Source: Phlebotomus papatasi
Lineage: Eukaryota; Arthropoda; Insecta; Diptera; Psychodidae
Direction: 5' to 3'
Length of the DNA: 64,000 bases
Assembly: GCF_024763615.1 (NCBI RefSeq)
Contig: NC_077222.1
Coordinates: 83,142,001 to 83,206,000 of the forward strand
The translations under genes and the position numbers were made by a program. Shown piece after piece: positions 1 to 12,800 of this stretch. The notes beneath the pieces are model-generated. The model was not told the origin of the DNA. It ran no database searches and saw only the letters and a list, made by a program, of their open reading frames with translations. The first letter of the stretch is position 1, and every line of letters begins with the position of its first letter.

Positions 1-836
1 CTCATGCTGGCATAGTTATTGGCCACATCGGAGAAGGGATACCGCAAATGGTAGGTTGTATCGAGAGAACTGTCAGGGAATTGATCCTCAAGATCTTCCA
101 GCTTCTGCAATTGCCTCCGCAAATTCTCCACTGGAGTACATGGACGTCCACAATCTCCGCCGCCCTTGGATGTATTGAGACGCGATGTCGATGCAGATTT
201 TGTGCGTGTAAAGAGCTTCTTCCTCTGCCTCAGTGGTGTTCCATCCTTCTGATTGTTGTTATTCCTATTGATGGCTTCTGAATCTGAATTGCCATTGTCA
301 CCCAGTGGAACTGGAATCCTCAGTCTGCCATGTGGATTGCTGACTGTGGTGTCACTTTGGCTGATCGACGTGGTGTCATCATTTTGTTGTTGGATGTGCT
401 TGAGATACTTCGTGGCTGCCCCAAATTTTTTGCTCTCCTTCACACTCAGGTGTCGCTCGAGGGACTTTTCTCTGGTCTCGGTGCTGCTATCGCGAAATTT
501 TGGCTGAGACTTCGGTGTCAGGGGGGCAGTTGGTGGTCGTCCCACCGGCGAAACATCCACCAGACCCATGTGCTGTCGATTAGAAATAGATCTTTCAGTT
601 TCTGATCCCGTTGTCGTTGTCACACTTTGCTGTTGCTGCTCACGTCGACGGTTATTTCGGCGTTCCAGGGAGAGTTTCACGTCTGTCTTGAGTCGGGTGT
701 ACTTCTCCTTGAGGCACCTGTACTTATCTTCCAGAAGACGCTTCTCACAACGGATTTTTTCATACAGACGATCTTCACCAGATTCTCGCATTCTCTGCTT
801 CTCCATCTCAATCTCATGGGAGATCTTTGCTTTTGC
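1..836 (-). CDS. Cep164: Cep164 homolog exon 4 (partial, runs off window)
   Basis: The acceptor TATATCCAG precedes position 836 on the minus strand, and the frame is phase 0 as required by exon 3. It encodes residues 639 to 916 without a stop. The first about 65 residues are charged coiled coil containing a block (CEKRLLEDKYRCLKEKYTRL) that is strongly conserved in CEP164 proteins. The rest is polar, Ser/Thr/Asn/Gln-rich and probably disordered. The frame is still open at base 1, so either the exon or the gene continues to the left. It carries no in-window stop and so would be missed by a stop-to-stop ORF search. Confidence 0.85.
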
Positions 837-3800
837 CTGGATATAAACATCAAAAATTATACCAAGGGCGTAGCCAGGATTTGACTAAGGGGGGCCCAAA
901 AATTTTTCAAGGGGGGGAAGGTGTTCAGTATTCGATATTTCCACAGTACTTTTTCAAATGAGAAAGTGAACTCATCTTCCGTACGAGGATCAATATATGC
1001 TTGCGGTGTGTGTCAAAAACATGGAAAGGCATAAAGAGATTAAAAATATGACCGGCGAAGAAAATTTTAACGGAATTTAGATCGTGCAAATAATGATCCT
1101 TGTAGGATAAAACTATGTGCAACAAAAAAGATCTTTTTGTCAATTCCTTTGATAAGAGTTATAAAATTCGTTAATAAAAGTCTTAATTAAAGTTCTTTTA
1201 TTACTCGTGTCGAGGCTTTAAAAAAATTAAGTATGTCTTGCCCAGAATCGGACCACGTCAATGGCAAGCGGACTTGCCGACATCAAATTTCCTGCTCCAC
1301 ATGGGGCAGGGGACAACGGACAAATACACAAATGGGGGGTGGCTTGGATCACCCCACAGTTACAAAGGACGTCACAATTGGAGAAACCCCATCGCTGCCT
1401 GTTGTCTCTCGAACGCGCTACGCCACTTCTCAAACGATTGAGAGACTTCCATGTCTTCCCGTCTTGGTCACCACCAGAAGGAAGGCCTTCCCTTAGTTCG
1501 ACAAAATCTGGTGGAAAGACTTCCTTTCACAGATTAAGTCTGGCTTCCTCTGGAGATTGGTCAAGTGGTTTGACAGAGTGGCAAAAGCTCTTGCGAGACT
1601 TCAGCCTTGCTCTTGGTTTTTCGTGACCGTGGAGAAGATGCCTTGGTTCGAAAAGAACCTTGGACATCTCTCTACTGGAGATGATTTGTCTCCTCACCCG
1701 TGGTGGAGCAATTCCTGCTAAGCGATAGAGTTTGTCCACTGGAGTGCCCTTTAGGCACCCTGTTACTATACGGGCGGTATCGTTAAGAGCGACGTCAACT
1801 TGTTTGGCGTATGCAGACCTCTCCCATACTTCAGCTGCGTACTCTGCTACAGAAAATGATAGCGCAAGAGCAGACGTACCTATCAGTTTCGGCTGAGCTC
1901 CCCACTGAGCGTTAACAAGTTTTCGCAGTAAATTATTTCTTGTTTTCACCTTGTTTTTAACATTACTGCAGTGGGTCTTGTATGTGAGAGTTCTGTCTCA
2001 AACATAAAAGTTCTCAAATCTTATATCTGTTTGCCGCGATCACATTCTGATTTCTTATTTAAATTATACTTTTTTTTTTTTAATGTTTTCCAAAATTCAA
2101 ATTTTTAGGTATGATTTTTTCATTATCACACGTATTTAAATCTTTGATCATAATGTCGGGGGGGGGGGGGCAACGACCCCCACCTGCCCCCCCCCCTTCG
2201 CTACGCCCTTGAATGATACTTATCTAATAAATTGGCAAAATTGCTCACTCACCTGATTAAGGTTCATGGTGTGTTCTTTTTTCAGCAGTTCCTCTTCAGT
2301 TTTGAGATCTCTCTCTAGTTCTTGCAAAATTTCACTGTGGTTTTTCTGTAGGGTTTCCACGGAAGCTTTATGGTCAGCACTGATGATTTTTCTCCTCTCC
2401 TCAAACTCATTCTTCAGCTTCTCCCTAAATTCTTCAAGGGCATTGCGATGAGTCGCTTCAATTTCTTCCCTCAAATGCTTCAACTGGGAATCCATGTCAT
2501 TTTCCACACGTGTCATCCGTTCTCTGTGATTCTCCTCCAGATCACGCCTCTTTTTCTTCAGCATCTCCTCAAATTGGGCTTCCTGCTCATGAATCAACTG
2601 TTCCAATCTATCTTCATGATTCTTCTTCAATTTCCTTATCGTCTCTTCCTTCTCCGAGGCAAATCGACGATTCTCCTGGGCTATTAGATCTTCAAGTTCT
2701 TTTCTATTGGACACCTTTGTGGATTCCAATTCAAAAAGATTCAATTCCGATTGATTTTTCTCAGCAATTTCCTTTCTCATGGCCTCCAATTCCATCTTCA
2801 TTTCCCGTCGTATCTTCTCTTCTTCGAGACGTTTCTCCTGTTCAATGTGACTGCGAAATTTGTCAAGATCTTCAATCATTTGGTCAACAATCAATCTACG
2901 ATCCTCTTGCATCATCAATGGATCAGGTTCTACGTTCAATGGTGGGGGAAAGTTGGAATTTTTAACAGAATTAGCTGCACTCTCAGAATCACTTTCTTCA
3001 TAGAGGGGCTTAACACTGGGACCTGCTTTGTCTTTAGCATCATCTGGTACGGCAATACTGAATGCACGTGCCAAGGAGGGAGGACGACTTGAAGAAGGAC
3101 GGGATTGTACTTCATCGGAGGGGGTTTTCTGGGAGGGTTTCATTACTGTTACACGATTCACAGGCTGTACCGTCACTTGACGGACTCCATCGTCGTCACC
3201 TTCGTCGCTCATATTAAAATCCCAATTATCCTCTTCGGCTTCACCAGCCGCTAAATCCTCTGATGAAGACGTAGATGATCCACTTGTGGACACTTCTGGT
3301 AGTTGTCTCGGAGCTGCTGTCTCAGTTAAATTGAACTTGACGCTCTTTCGATCGGAAATCTCTGATTGATGAGATATATCCTGACCCTGAGGACGTCTAA
3401 CATCCGAGAGACTTGAATCCCGGAGTATTCCCTTGACACTGGTACTCGTTGTTGGAACATGTTGATCCAGGAAGTTTGGCTTGGTTTTCTCAATGTCAAT
3501 GGGTTTTGTTACACTCGAATCTGAGCCTTCCACTTTTTTGGACTTTAGGAAAATCGCTCCAGTTCCTGTCAATGTAAATCCTTTTACAGGAGGTTTTTCA
3601 GCTGTTATAGGTTTCACAGGATCAGGTTTTGTTTTGGGCATTTCCAGACCAATTTGCTGTCCTGTAGTCAGTGGTCTCTTAGGTAGTGGCTGAAGTTCCC
3701 ACATGGGACGCTTGGAAAGCGGCGCTAAATGCCGTTCCATCGTTTCAGGCGGTACTTCTACAACAGGTTCTTCCTTTGGTTTCACTGGTTCCTCATTTTC

Positions 3801-6800
3801 TTGCAGACTTCGAATGCCAGAATCCTCGGATAAATCAGTTAGGCCCTGTCGACGGGCTTTTTCCACTAAACCTTTGTAGATTACGTCCAGAGGATGCTCC
3901 CACTGAGTTGTCTTTGTTATCACATTAAAGTAATAATATGCCTTCCGTTGTTTATTGTAGCTGTAAATTGAAAAAAAGTAATATTTACAAGGGTAATTTC
4001 CTTCAAACTTGTGTATCCCACAAAAGTTAGGCATCTTTCCCCATCGGGATAAGTTCTTAATGTAATTAGCTTTGTTGTGAAATCTACTCCTACACTTCTC
4101 TGTATAATGAAAAAGTTTATTCAATGAATTTGGGGGTAAAGTAGGGAAAATCCTGGGGTAAACTTGTGGTGCAGAAACACAAAGTTTTCAAGAAACGGTC
4201 AATTTAGTAGGCAAAAGTATGTTCTTCTGGTTTAGTTGTTATAGAATAAAAATAAAGGAATTTTTTTTTTATTTTTCTAATAAGAAAATTCTAAAAAGTC
4301 TAATCTTATTTGTAATCTTTTCTCTGAAATTCTGAAGGAAAATATTGTCATGAGATAAATAGCTTTTCCTTAATATCAACGAATTTTCTCGTGGAATTTT
4401 TCCACTGATATGCTTTCTTCACCTTCTTTCCATGACCCTTTTTCAATGCACATTTCTAATTTGCCCAAAAAAAGCAAATTTAAGAGATAATCGATCAGAT
4501 TTTTGTCCGTCCTAAATATAGTCCCCAAAAGAATCATTTTCTCCAGAATGTCCGTATTGTCCTTTGAGTACTCAGAGTCCCAAAAGAGACGAAAGAGTTA
4601 ACTCACTTTTGGCCATGATACATCATACGAAAACTAAACAATTTTGGATAATTTTTTTCTGAGCAATTGATATCTAAATTGCTGCCAGGAAAGAATTTTT
4701 ATTTTTTAATTCTTCAATGACCAAGAAACAGTCCGACAGTGGTAGAAATGCTTTGTTGCATTTACTTGATTCGCAGAATAATATGCAAAGTTCGTGGACG
4801 TCGTACGAAAAGTTTGACATTGCGTCGATTTTGATAAAATTTTCCTTCATTTTCCTTCATGATTTAAAGTCTGGATGACAAATTGTTTTCTAAGATAATT
4901 ACACTATATAAATAAATGATGTTTGTAATGATTTAATCTATATAGAATTTAAATTCAGTGACTGTCTAGACACGTGTTTCATAGCGCTCTCCCATGCCAC
5001 TTTAAACACTTTACGGATCATAAGATATCCAGCAATAAAATTTCAATAATAAAAGCAATAAAAAGAAAATATAGATTAAATTCACTTCAGAATTTTAATG
5101 AATTAGGACAGACTCTGTTAAGACTGAAAAAATGCTTCTCTAGAAAGCAACGATTTAAAAAATTACAAGGTTTTATGGAAATTGTCTTAGATTATTGTCT
5201 CAAAAAATATCCTTTTCGTACCCAGAATCCTAAAAATTCGAAAGAGTTACTACAAGGATTAATTCATTATTATTTTTTTTTCTTTTCACAAAAATAATCT
5301 TGAAAATAATTTATATATTTCTGTATGCAGATAATTCCAAAATATCAAAAATCTTTCCCCAATATTCTTAACACTTGGAAGGACCCTAGTGGCAGCCGCT
5401 GCCAATTTTGTTTTCAATTTTATTTTTTATATTGAAGAATATATCATTTCGCTTGGACGCCTGATTGAATGCGTGCAGAAATTATCTGGATATTTTTTCG
5501 TTATATCATTTTTAATAAAAATTAAATATTAATGTAAAAATATTGCAAAAACAAAAACCTGCACTCGGAAGGACCAAGTGGCAGTTACTGCCATTGGCAT
5601 TTCATATGGGAGTTTGCCGTTTTGCAAATATAATTTTCTTGATTATTAATGTGTAGAAGCGTTAAAAGAACAGTTTGAAAATGTTATTGCAAATTATTTA
5701 GAAGAAAATAATGAAAATTCAGTGAATTATTGAGGTAAAACGCTCGATGAAAAACCATTCTTCTATGATTCTGATATATATGAAAACATCGAATGGTTGG
5801 AAATTCTTAGATACTCTGACCAAGGAAATGAAGTTTCTGGTTCAGACACCAGAAAAGAATTGACTGAGGCTCCGAATGTTAAAATATAAGTAAAAATGTG
5901 AAAATGTTTGGTAAAATCCGAACAGTGGCAGCGGCTGCTACTTGGTCCTTCCGTGACACTTTTAGTTAGGGTTCTACGTAGTGTTAATATACCGGCTAAA
6001 ATTCCGAAAGTCAAAATCCCTAAGAAAGAAAATACCGAAAAACTAAGATACCAAAATTTCGATAGTCAAAATACCGAAAAGAGCAAAACCCCGAAACCCA
6101 AAATACCGAAAAGAGGTAAATCCCGAATAGGCAAAATCTTGAAAGGGACGAAATTATAGGGAGGATAATGTGTGAAATAATTTCCAAAAGCACAGAAAAT
6201 TTCCCTTTGCCTCTAGCAAGCGCAAACACAATCGTGGGAAAGCTATGATATTTTTAAGAATGGGGAATTTCGGATTTCGAGATTTCGACGTATTCAAGGT
6301 TTTGGCATTTTAAGATTTTACTTTTGACTTTTCGGGATTTTTTCTATTCGGTATTTTGCCTTCTGGGATTTTGACTTACGGAATTTTAAGATTTTGGTTT
6401 TTCGAGATTTCGATATTTCGACCCATTAGGGATTTTGGTTTTCGGGATATTGCCTCTCGGAATTTTAAGATTTTGGTTTTTCTTGATTTCGATATTTTGA
6501 CCCATTTAAGATTTTGGGTTTTCGAGATTTCTAGCCTTCGGAGTTTTAAGATTTTGGTTTTTCGGGATTTCAAGATTTCGACCGAATTATAATAAGAACA
6601 AGAACCCACTCGTTGGTTTTCGATATTTTGATCTTCAGAATCTTAAGATTTTGGATTTTCGAAATTTCGATATTTCAACCCATTCGGGATTTTGGATTTT
6701 AGGGATTTTCACTCTTCGGGATCTAAACTTTCGGAATTTTAGGATTTTGGTTTATCGGGACTTCGAGATTTCGACCCATTCGGGATTTTGGGTTTTCGGC

Positions 6801-9800
6801 ATTTTGACGGGGTCCGTTAATTGACAACTTTCAAGGCAGCGCAAGATCGGTCAGATGTCTGTTAGTCAATCACTAAAAAAATCTTGTTCTCTTACTTAGA
6901 ATCAAACTTTCGAGTTCGAGTACTTTCATTTTTTTATTTTCTTTCACATGGTTTTATAAATGAAGTTTCTACTTGTTCCTAAATTTATGTATTATGCTGA
7001 ATTAATTATTTAATTGATTTTTTACATGTATACATATTAAATGCACGAATATTGCATGAACATGAACATGACAAAAACCTTGTAAAAATAGTAATTTTTT
7101 GTTCAGGGACTTCTTTGTAAACAACTCATATATCGTTTAAAAATGTTCCATACAAAATAATTAATCATCTCACACAACTTTCGGAGGACCTTTTAATATC
7201 ACCCCCCACAAAAGCCCCTCTTAAGTCTGACAATTAATCTCAGAGATGTCTGGATGGTGTCAAGAATCACTTACCACGGTTGCCAGTCGTATGGGAGGGT
7301 CTGCAAGAGGCCGTCACGGGCAATGGGTAGTAGATGTGGCTCCTTTTCTGGATTGATGCCAATTTTCCTAGCGTAATCAACAATTTCTGCAAAACGGAAA
7401 TTGAAACTCAAATTACTCAACTGTCCATGATGTTGTTTTGTGCTTTCACGAAGCTTTTTCTCTGGCAGGGGAAATTGAGAGCAGAGCGTGGGAATGGGAC
7501 CATAAATTCCAGTGGGAAATGCAATATCCTCAATTTTCTATCTCCCTGGAGAATTTTTTTCCAGGCAAAACAAAATTTGTTATTGATTGAGTATCTTCAA
7601 TCTCTATGACAAATGAAGATTGTCAGATTTGCTGAATTTCTTGTGTATAGCATCAATGCCCAAAAGAATATTCTCAAACTTTATTAACGATTTGTGAGAT
7701 GGGGATGAAATCACAGAATATGTATATGGGGAACTCACCAGAAACGTGCTTACACGTGTTGAAAGGTACTAACAAACTGGGCTGTAGTAATGTATTGTCC
7801 CAGAAAGCTAATTTATTGATCTTATCAGACTATCCATAAAAACTTTGAGGTGAGAAAGAATTGATCAACTTTTCGTTACTGTAATGATTTGCAAAGACGC
7901 AGAGAATGGCTTACTTCAAGCAACGCATTTATTCAACTAACTGACAGTTGGCAATGCTGCCAACTTACATCACATCTTCCTCTTTTTAAATCGACATGAA
8001 AGTTTTATAGAAATTCAATAATAATAAATTTGGAATTAGATATTACTTCAGTTACAAATTAAGTTAATTTAGGAATATACTCAAATTAAATAACTTCCAA
8101 TTTTTAAAGATTCAAACGTTCTGGCTTCTTAACGATTCTGCCTGATCTTGTTGTTACAGCCCCATCCGTTTTCCCAATCCTGACTGGTCCATCCATTCTC
8201 TCACTTTTTGGGGAATTTATCACGTTCGGAGAAACAATTTCTGTCTCTGATTCGACTGTATTTTCATGTGACTCTTGTTCAACGACGTCAGGTTCGGAAT
8301 CATAATCCACAGTAATTGACCTCTTCTTTCGCATCATTGGATTCGTCACTTTAGTTGGCTTTAAGAATGACGAATTTCTGCGTACCAATCGCCCGTCATC
8401 CAAATGAACGTGATACGACCTTTCTGTTTCAGGTGCCTTAACTGTTCCTGATACCCAAATGTCTCCATCCAAAACTCGCACTTTCTCGCCTCGTTGCAAA
8501 GGCTTGTGGTCCACAGCACTTCTGTCAGCGTACTTTTTCTGTTTCTGCCTGGCTGCTCTGAGTTTCTGAGCTTCATCCGAAATCCAACATGGTTTCAGAC
8601 TATCATCGGTCAGCGTCATTGGATTTCTTGTTTTCCTCCCAAATAAGCGTTCCGAGGGCGAATCCAAACCATCTTTACGTGTATTCCTTTCCATCAAAAG
8701 TGCCATTTTCACGTCATGCCCATCCATTTCACATCTTTTAAGAATTTTTTTAGCTGTCTGGACATATCTCTCAACAAATCCATTCGATCGAGCGAAATAT
8801 GGGCTAGAAAATACTCGAGCAAATCCCCAATCCCTTGAAAATTGTCTAAATTCTCGACTCGTGAACTGAGGGCCACCATCTGAATGCACTTCTTGCGGGA
8901 TTCCATGTTCTGCAAACTTTTCTTTACAGAAATCAATAATTGCTCGTGATGTGGTACTTGATAGCTTTTTGAAGTCAAAATAGCCACTAAAGGAATCAGC
9001 CAAGATAATGTAATCTCTGCCCTTGAAAGCAAACAAATCCATAGCGACCAACTGAAACGGTAATTCAGGCACAGGTTTCATAAGAACAGTCTCCTTTTGA
9101 GGCTTTCTTTGAGTCTGCTGACACACTTGGCAACTCTCTATCATCTCAGTGATATCCTTAGTCATTCCTGTCCAAAATACAGCATCACGAGCCCTCCTCA
9201 ATGTAGCCTGAATTCCACAATGCCCATGATGGAATAACTTCAAAAATGATTTCCTCTCACTCTCTGGAATAACACATTGGTCTCCTTTGAAAATCACATC
9301 TTTCACATAAGCCAGCTCTTCTCTAAATGTGAAAAATGCTCGAAGACAGCCAGGAACTTCTTTGGGACTATTTGGCCAACCATCTTTGATTACTTTCTTT
9401 AATTTCTGGAGCACTTCATCTTCTTGAGTCGCCTGCACCAATTTTGATTCAGCTTCTGCTCCCATACACAACACTGTGTTAATTTCTAGGTGCTCTGGAA
9501 AATCATCGTCTTCATCTCCAATTGGCTCACAATCTCGACTCAGCGTATCTGCCAGTGGTATTTCTGTACCTTTCTTGTAGATCACAATTGGCGCATATGG
9601 CTTCACGTCATACATGATACGCTTCAATCTAGGGGGTGCAAGAGTCATAGGCTTTCTGAAAATTGCTTCCAAGGGCTTGTGATCACTCTCCACAGTCAAT
9701 TTCTTGCCCCAAACATAATCATGAAATTTCCTGACCGCAAATCTGATAGCACCCGCCTCCTTCTCGATTTGTGGCCAATTTTGCTCAGATTCTGTCAGTG

Positions 9801-12800
9801 CTTTTGACGCATAAGCAATTGGTCTTCCATCCTGCATTAATGCCGCTCCAAATGCCTTGGATGAACTGTCCACCGACAATGTCACGTCCTTGTTGACATC
9901 AAAAAACTTCAATGTTGGGGCTTGCATCATACATCTTTTGACTTCTTCAAAAGCTTTCTGCTGGTGTGTCTCCCATGCCCAATCAACACCATTTTTAACC
10001 AGTTCCCTCAAAGGAGCAGTCACCTGCGAGAGATTTGGGATAAACTTGCCAACATATGTCACCATTCCCAAAAATCTCAGAAGGGATTTTTTGTCATGCG
10101 GGGCTTTCAACCTTTCAATGGACTCAACTTTTTCGGGATCGATTTTTAAACCGTCTTTGGTGACCACATGCCCCAAAAATCTCACGGAGTCAGTGTCAAA
10201 AACACACTTATCTTTATTTAATTTTAATCCGCACTCTCTGAGTTTACTCACTACCGCTTGCGTCGTCTTCATGAGCTCCTGACTGTCAGCACCATGGATG
10301 AGTATATCATCCATTGACACCTCCACTTTTGGTATATCTCCCAAAATTCTAACCATCAGACTTTGGTAAATCTCAGGTGCTGACGCCAGTCCAAAAGGCA
10401 TCCTCAGACAAGAGTACCTTCCCCATGGTGTTGCAAATGTGAGGATCCTTGAAGTTCTTGGTGTGACTTTTATTTGCCAAAACCCCTTTGTGCAGTCTAG
10501 AAGAGTGAACTTCTTGCTGCCCTCAATTCTCGAAGAAATTTCCTCAATTCCTCGAAGTGGGAAATGACGACGTTTCACATTGATATTCAGATCCGTCAGA
10601 TCGATGCATAGCCTAATTTTTCCGTTTCTCTTCACCACTACCAATGGAGAAACACAATCAGCTGCTTCCTCACATCGCTCAATCACTTTTTGCTTCACCA
10701 TCTTATCGAGCTCACGTTTGACGTCCTCTCGCATCGAATGAGGTATTTGACGAGCCGCGTGGACTTTAAACTGGGGATGTTCCACAAGATCAATGTCATA
10801 TTCGAATCCCTTTACACAGCCCAACCCTCGAAATAAATCTTGGCAAGCTTTCAGATCGTCAATCCTGGCTAGCAATCCTGCTTGAATGGCTGATTTGCCA
10901 TCCAAAATTGTCTTCTTTGGGCCTTTGATGACTTGGAACCAAAACTCATGTTTACGTCCCTTGATCTCACATGGCAGTTTCACCTTCCCCAGCACTTCAA
11001 TGACACCTCCATTGTAAGCAACGAGTTTCTTAACTCTGGATGGCATAATTTTCAAATTATCCATCCCTCGAAGAATCCTCCTTGAGATCACATTACACTC
11101 TGCCCCAGTGTCAATTTTCGCCTGAAATTTTCGTCCTTGGCATTCGAGTGTCACTTTCCACTGATCGCTGTTCTTGGATTCAGACAAAGCCCACACTTTC
11201 TGGATCTCTTCACTACCGTCACTATCACTGTCATCTTCATCACTCTCCGAAGATTTTTTCTCAATGTTTTTCACTTTCTTTCTCTTTTGTTTGCAAACTC
11301 TTGCAAAATGTCCCTTTTCATTACACTTGTAACACTTCTTTCCACTGGAAAGGCAGTTCCCGGGGACATGCTGCCTCCCACACTGTTTACACTCAATTAT
11401 CTCGCGACTTGTCTCACTTGGGACATCTTTTTTCGATTTTTTGTCACTTTGCACTCTTTTCCTAACCACTGATACTGCCTTAATATCTTCGGCAATCAAT
11501 CTGGTTTGCTTGGAAGCCTTCTCGTGTGCTTTGCAAATCTTAATTGCTTTATCCAGCGTCAAATTCTCGATTTCCAACAACTTCTCACGTGCATCAAGAT
11601 TATTTACTCCAATAACAATTTGATCACGCGTCATTCTATCGATCATCATGCTCGGATAGTTGCAATTTCTTGCTTGGGCAGCCACTCTTGTGACAAACTG
11701 ATCAACAGACTCGTCCGTATCTTGCTGCATCTGCCTCAAGACATAAGACTCATAGACTTCGTTCTCTTTAGGCGCAAAATAGTTCCGGAACTTTCTTTTG
11801 ATCACATCTACGTCACTGGCCTCCCTCTCGGTAAGATTGAAATTCTCGTAAATTTCATCCACTTCGTCCCCCAGAATTGACATAAAAGCCGCTGCTTGAA
11901 TCTCAGGATCCCTCTTGACCAGTTTCGTGGCTCTCGCATAGAAATCATAGGCTTTTTCAAACCTTTTCCAAGCCACATCCATGCGAGGCTGCCCTAACCT
12001 CAAAGGTTTCGGTTGTTTCACCACAGCTCCAGGAGTTTCACGAGCCTCCTCATCTGCAACTCCTCCACCAACTGCACCAGAATCCTCGCCAACATCATCT
12101 CGTCCATCTTCTGAAGACATTTTTAGGGTTTTTTTGCTTCTGACACCATGTAATGATTTGCAAAGACGCAGAGAATGGCTTACTTCAAGCAACGCATTTA
12201 TTCAACTAACTGACAGTTGGCAATGCTGCCAACTTACATCACAGTTACCCTCATAGTCCCCATACATAGGATCTTGAATAATTGACGAGAAATTTTCCGC
12301 ATTTTCTCTCTCACAGTAGGAAACTGCCCTGTAGGGAGTTTAGAAGCACACACCCTGACATTATTGCACCATAATTGAGTCAATTCATGCGAGACCTTGG
12401 AAATAGTTTTTTCAACCCCTTTTTCGCAGTCCAATTCTTCTTCCGGAAATTTGTAGAGAAATAGCGGAAATAGGAAGAAAATCTTGGACGATTTCATTTT
12501 TCTGCGGTTAAATATTCTCAATGGACACCGCATTTGTGGGGAAAGTGATACCAACATAGTTACGTCATGGTATTGCAAGAAAACAGTCATAAAATTTGCA
12601 CCATATGTTCTTGAGACAAGAGAGCTTTTAGTAGAAAAGGGCTGGGAGTGGGCGTCAATGGACGAAATCCGTGGATGATGCAGTGGATTATTGATCCAAT
12701 TTTCATTGACATTCATCCACTCAAAAGCTATAAAACGGCCCTATACAGCATTGTAAAATTGCAGATAAAAAGAACAATAAATCTTTGGAATGCCAATTGA

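Larger units (their letters stand above)
3961..7274 (-). other. Cep164: Cep164 intron 2
   Basis: Intron 2 has donor GTAAGT at 7274 and acceptor CAG ending at 3961. It separates the two conserved tryptophans of the WW domain. The part from 4130 to 5370 is AT-rich unique-looking sequence in which I see no gene or clear repeat. The part from 5372 to 6830 holds two repeat units described separately. The part from 6830 to 7270 shows nothing recognisable. Confidence 0.8.
7880..12243 (-). mobile_element. Complete Ty3/gypsy LTR retrotransposon (mag-like)
   Basis: It is a 4364-bp element on the minus strand. The two 95-bp LTRs (7880-7974, 12149-12243) start TG and end CA, and I read them as identical. 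The 5-bp duplication GTTAC flanks it on both sides (7875-7879 and 12244-12248). A primer binding site abuts the 5' LTR and a purine-rich tract abuts the 3' LTR. A single intact gag-pol frame fills the interior. Very short LTRs, one fused frame and a zinc-knuckle Gag are features known from the mag lineage of Ty3/gypsy; the lineage call is an inference. Identical LTRs and an intact frame point to recent, possibly current, activity. It lies in Cep164 intron 1, in the same orientation as the gene. Confidence 0.95.

Noticed and set aside
2510..2965. Long plus-strand frames opposite Cep164 exon 3
   Set aside because: They are antisense shadows of the well-supported minus-strand coiled-coil coding sequence.
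3961..4124. Upstream part of the open frame of Cep164 exon 3
   Set aside because: It reads through the intron 2 acceptor; the splice join with exon 2 restores the WW domain, so this part is intron.
4974..5297. 107-codon plus-strand open frame in Cep164 intron 2
   Set aside because: Lys/Phe/Leu-rich composition of translated AT-rich DNA, and no conserved motif.
6356..6609. Repetitive Phe/Lys-rich frames on both strands
   Set aside because: They are translations of the degenerate 15-bp minisatellite.
5985..6830. CRISPR-like array
   Set aside because: The units are degenerate, contiguous and without spacers in a eukaryotic intron, so this is a minisatellite-type foldback.
12121..12192. Upstream ATG extension of gag-pol into the LTR
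   Set aside because: It overlaps the primer binding site and LTR; the ATG at 12120 is the plausible start.
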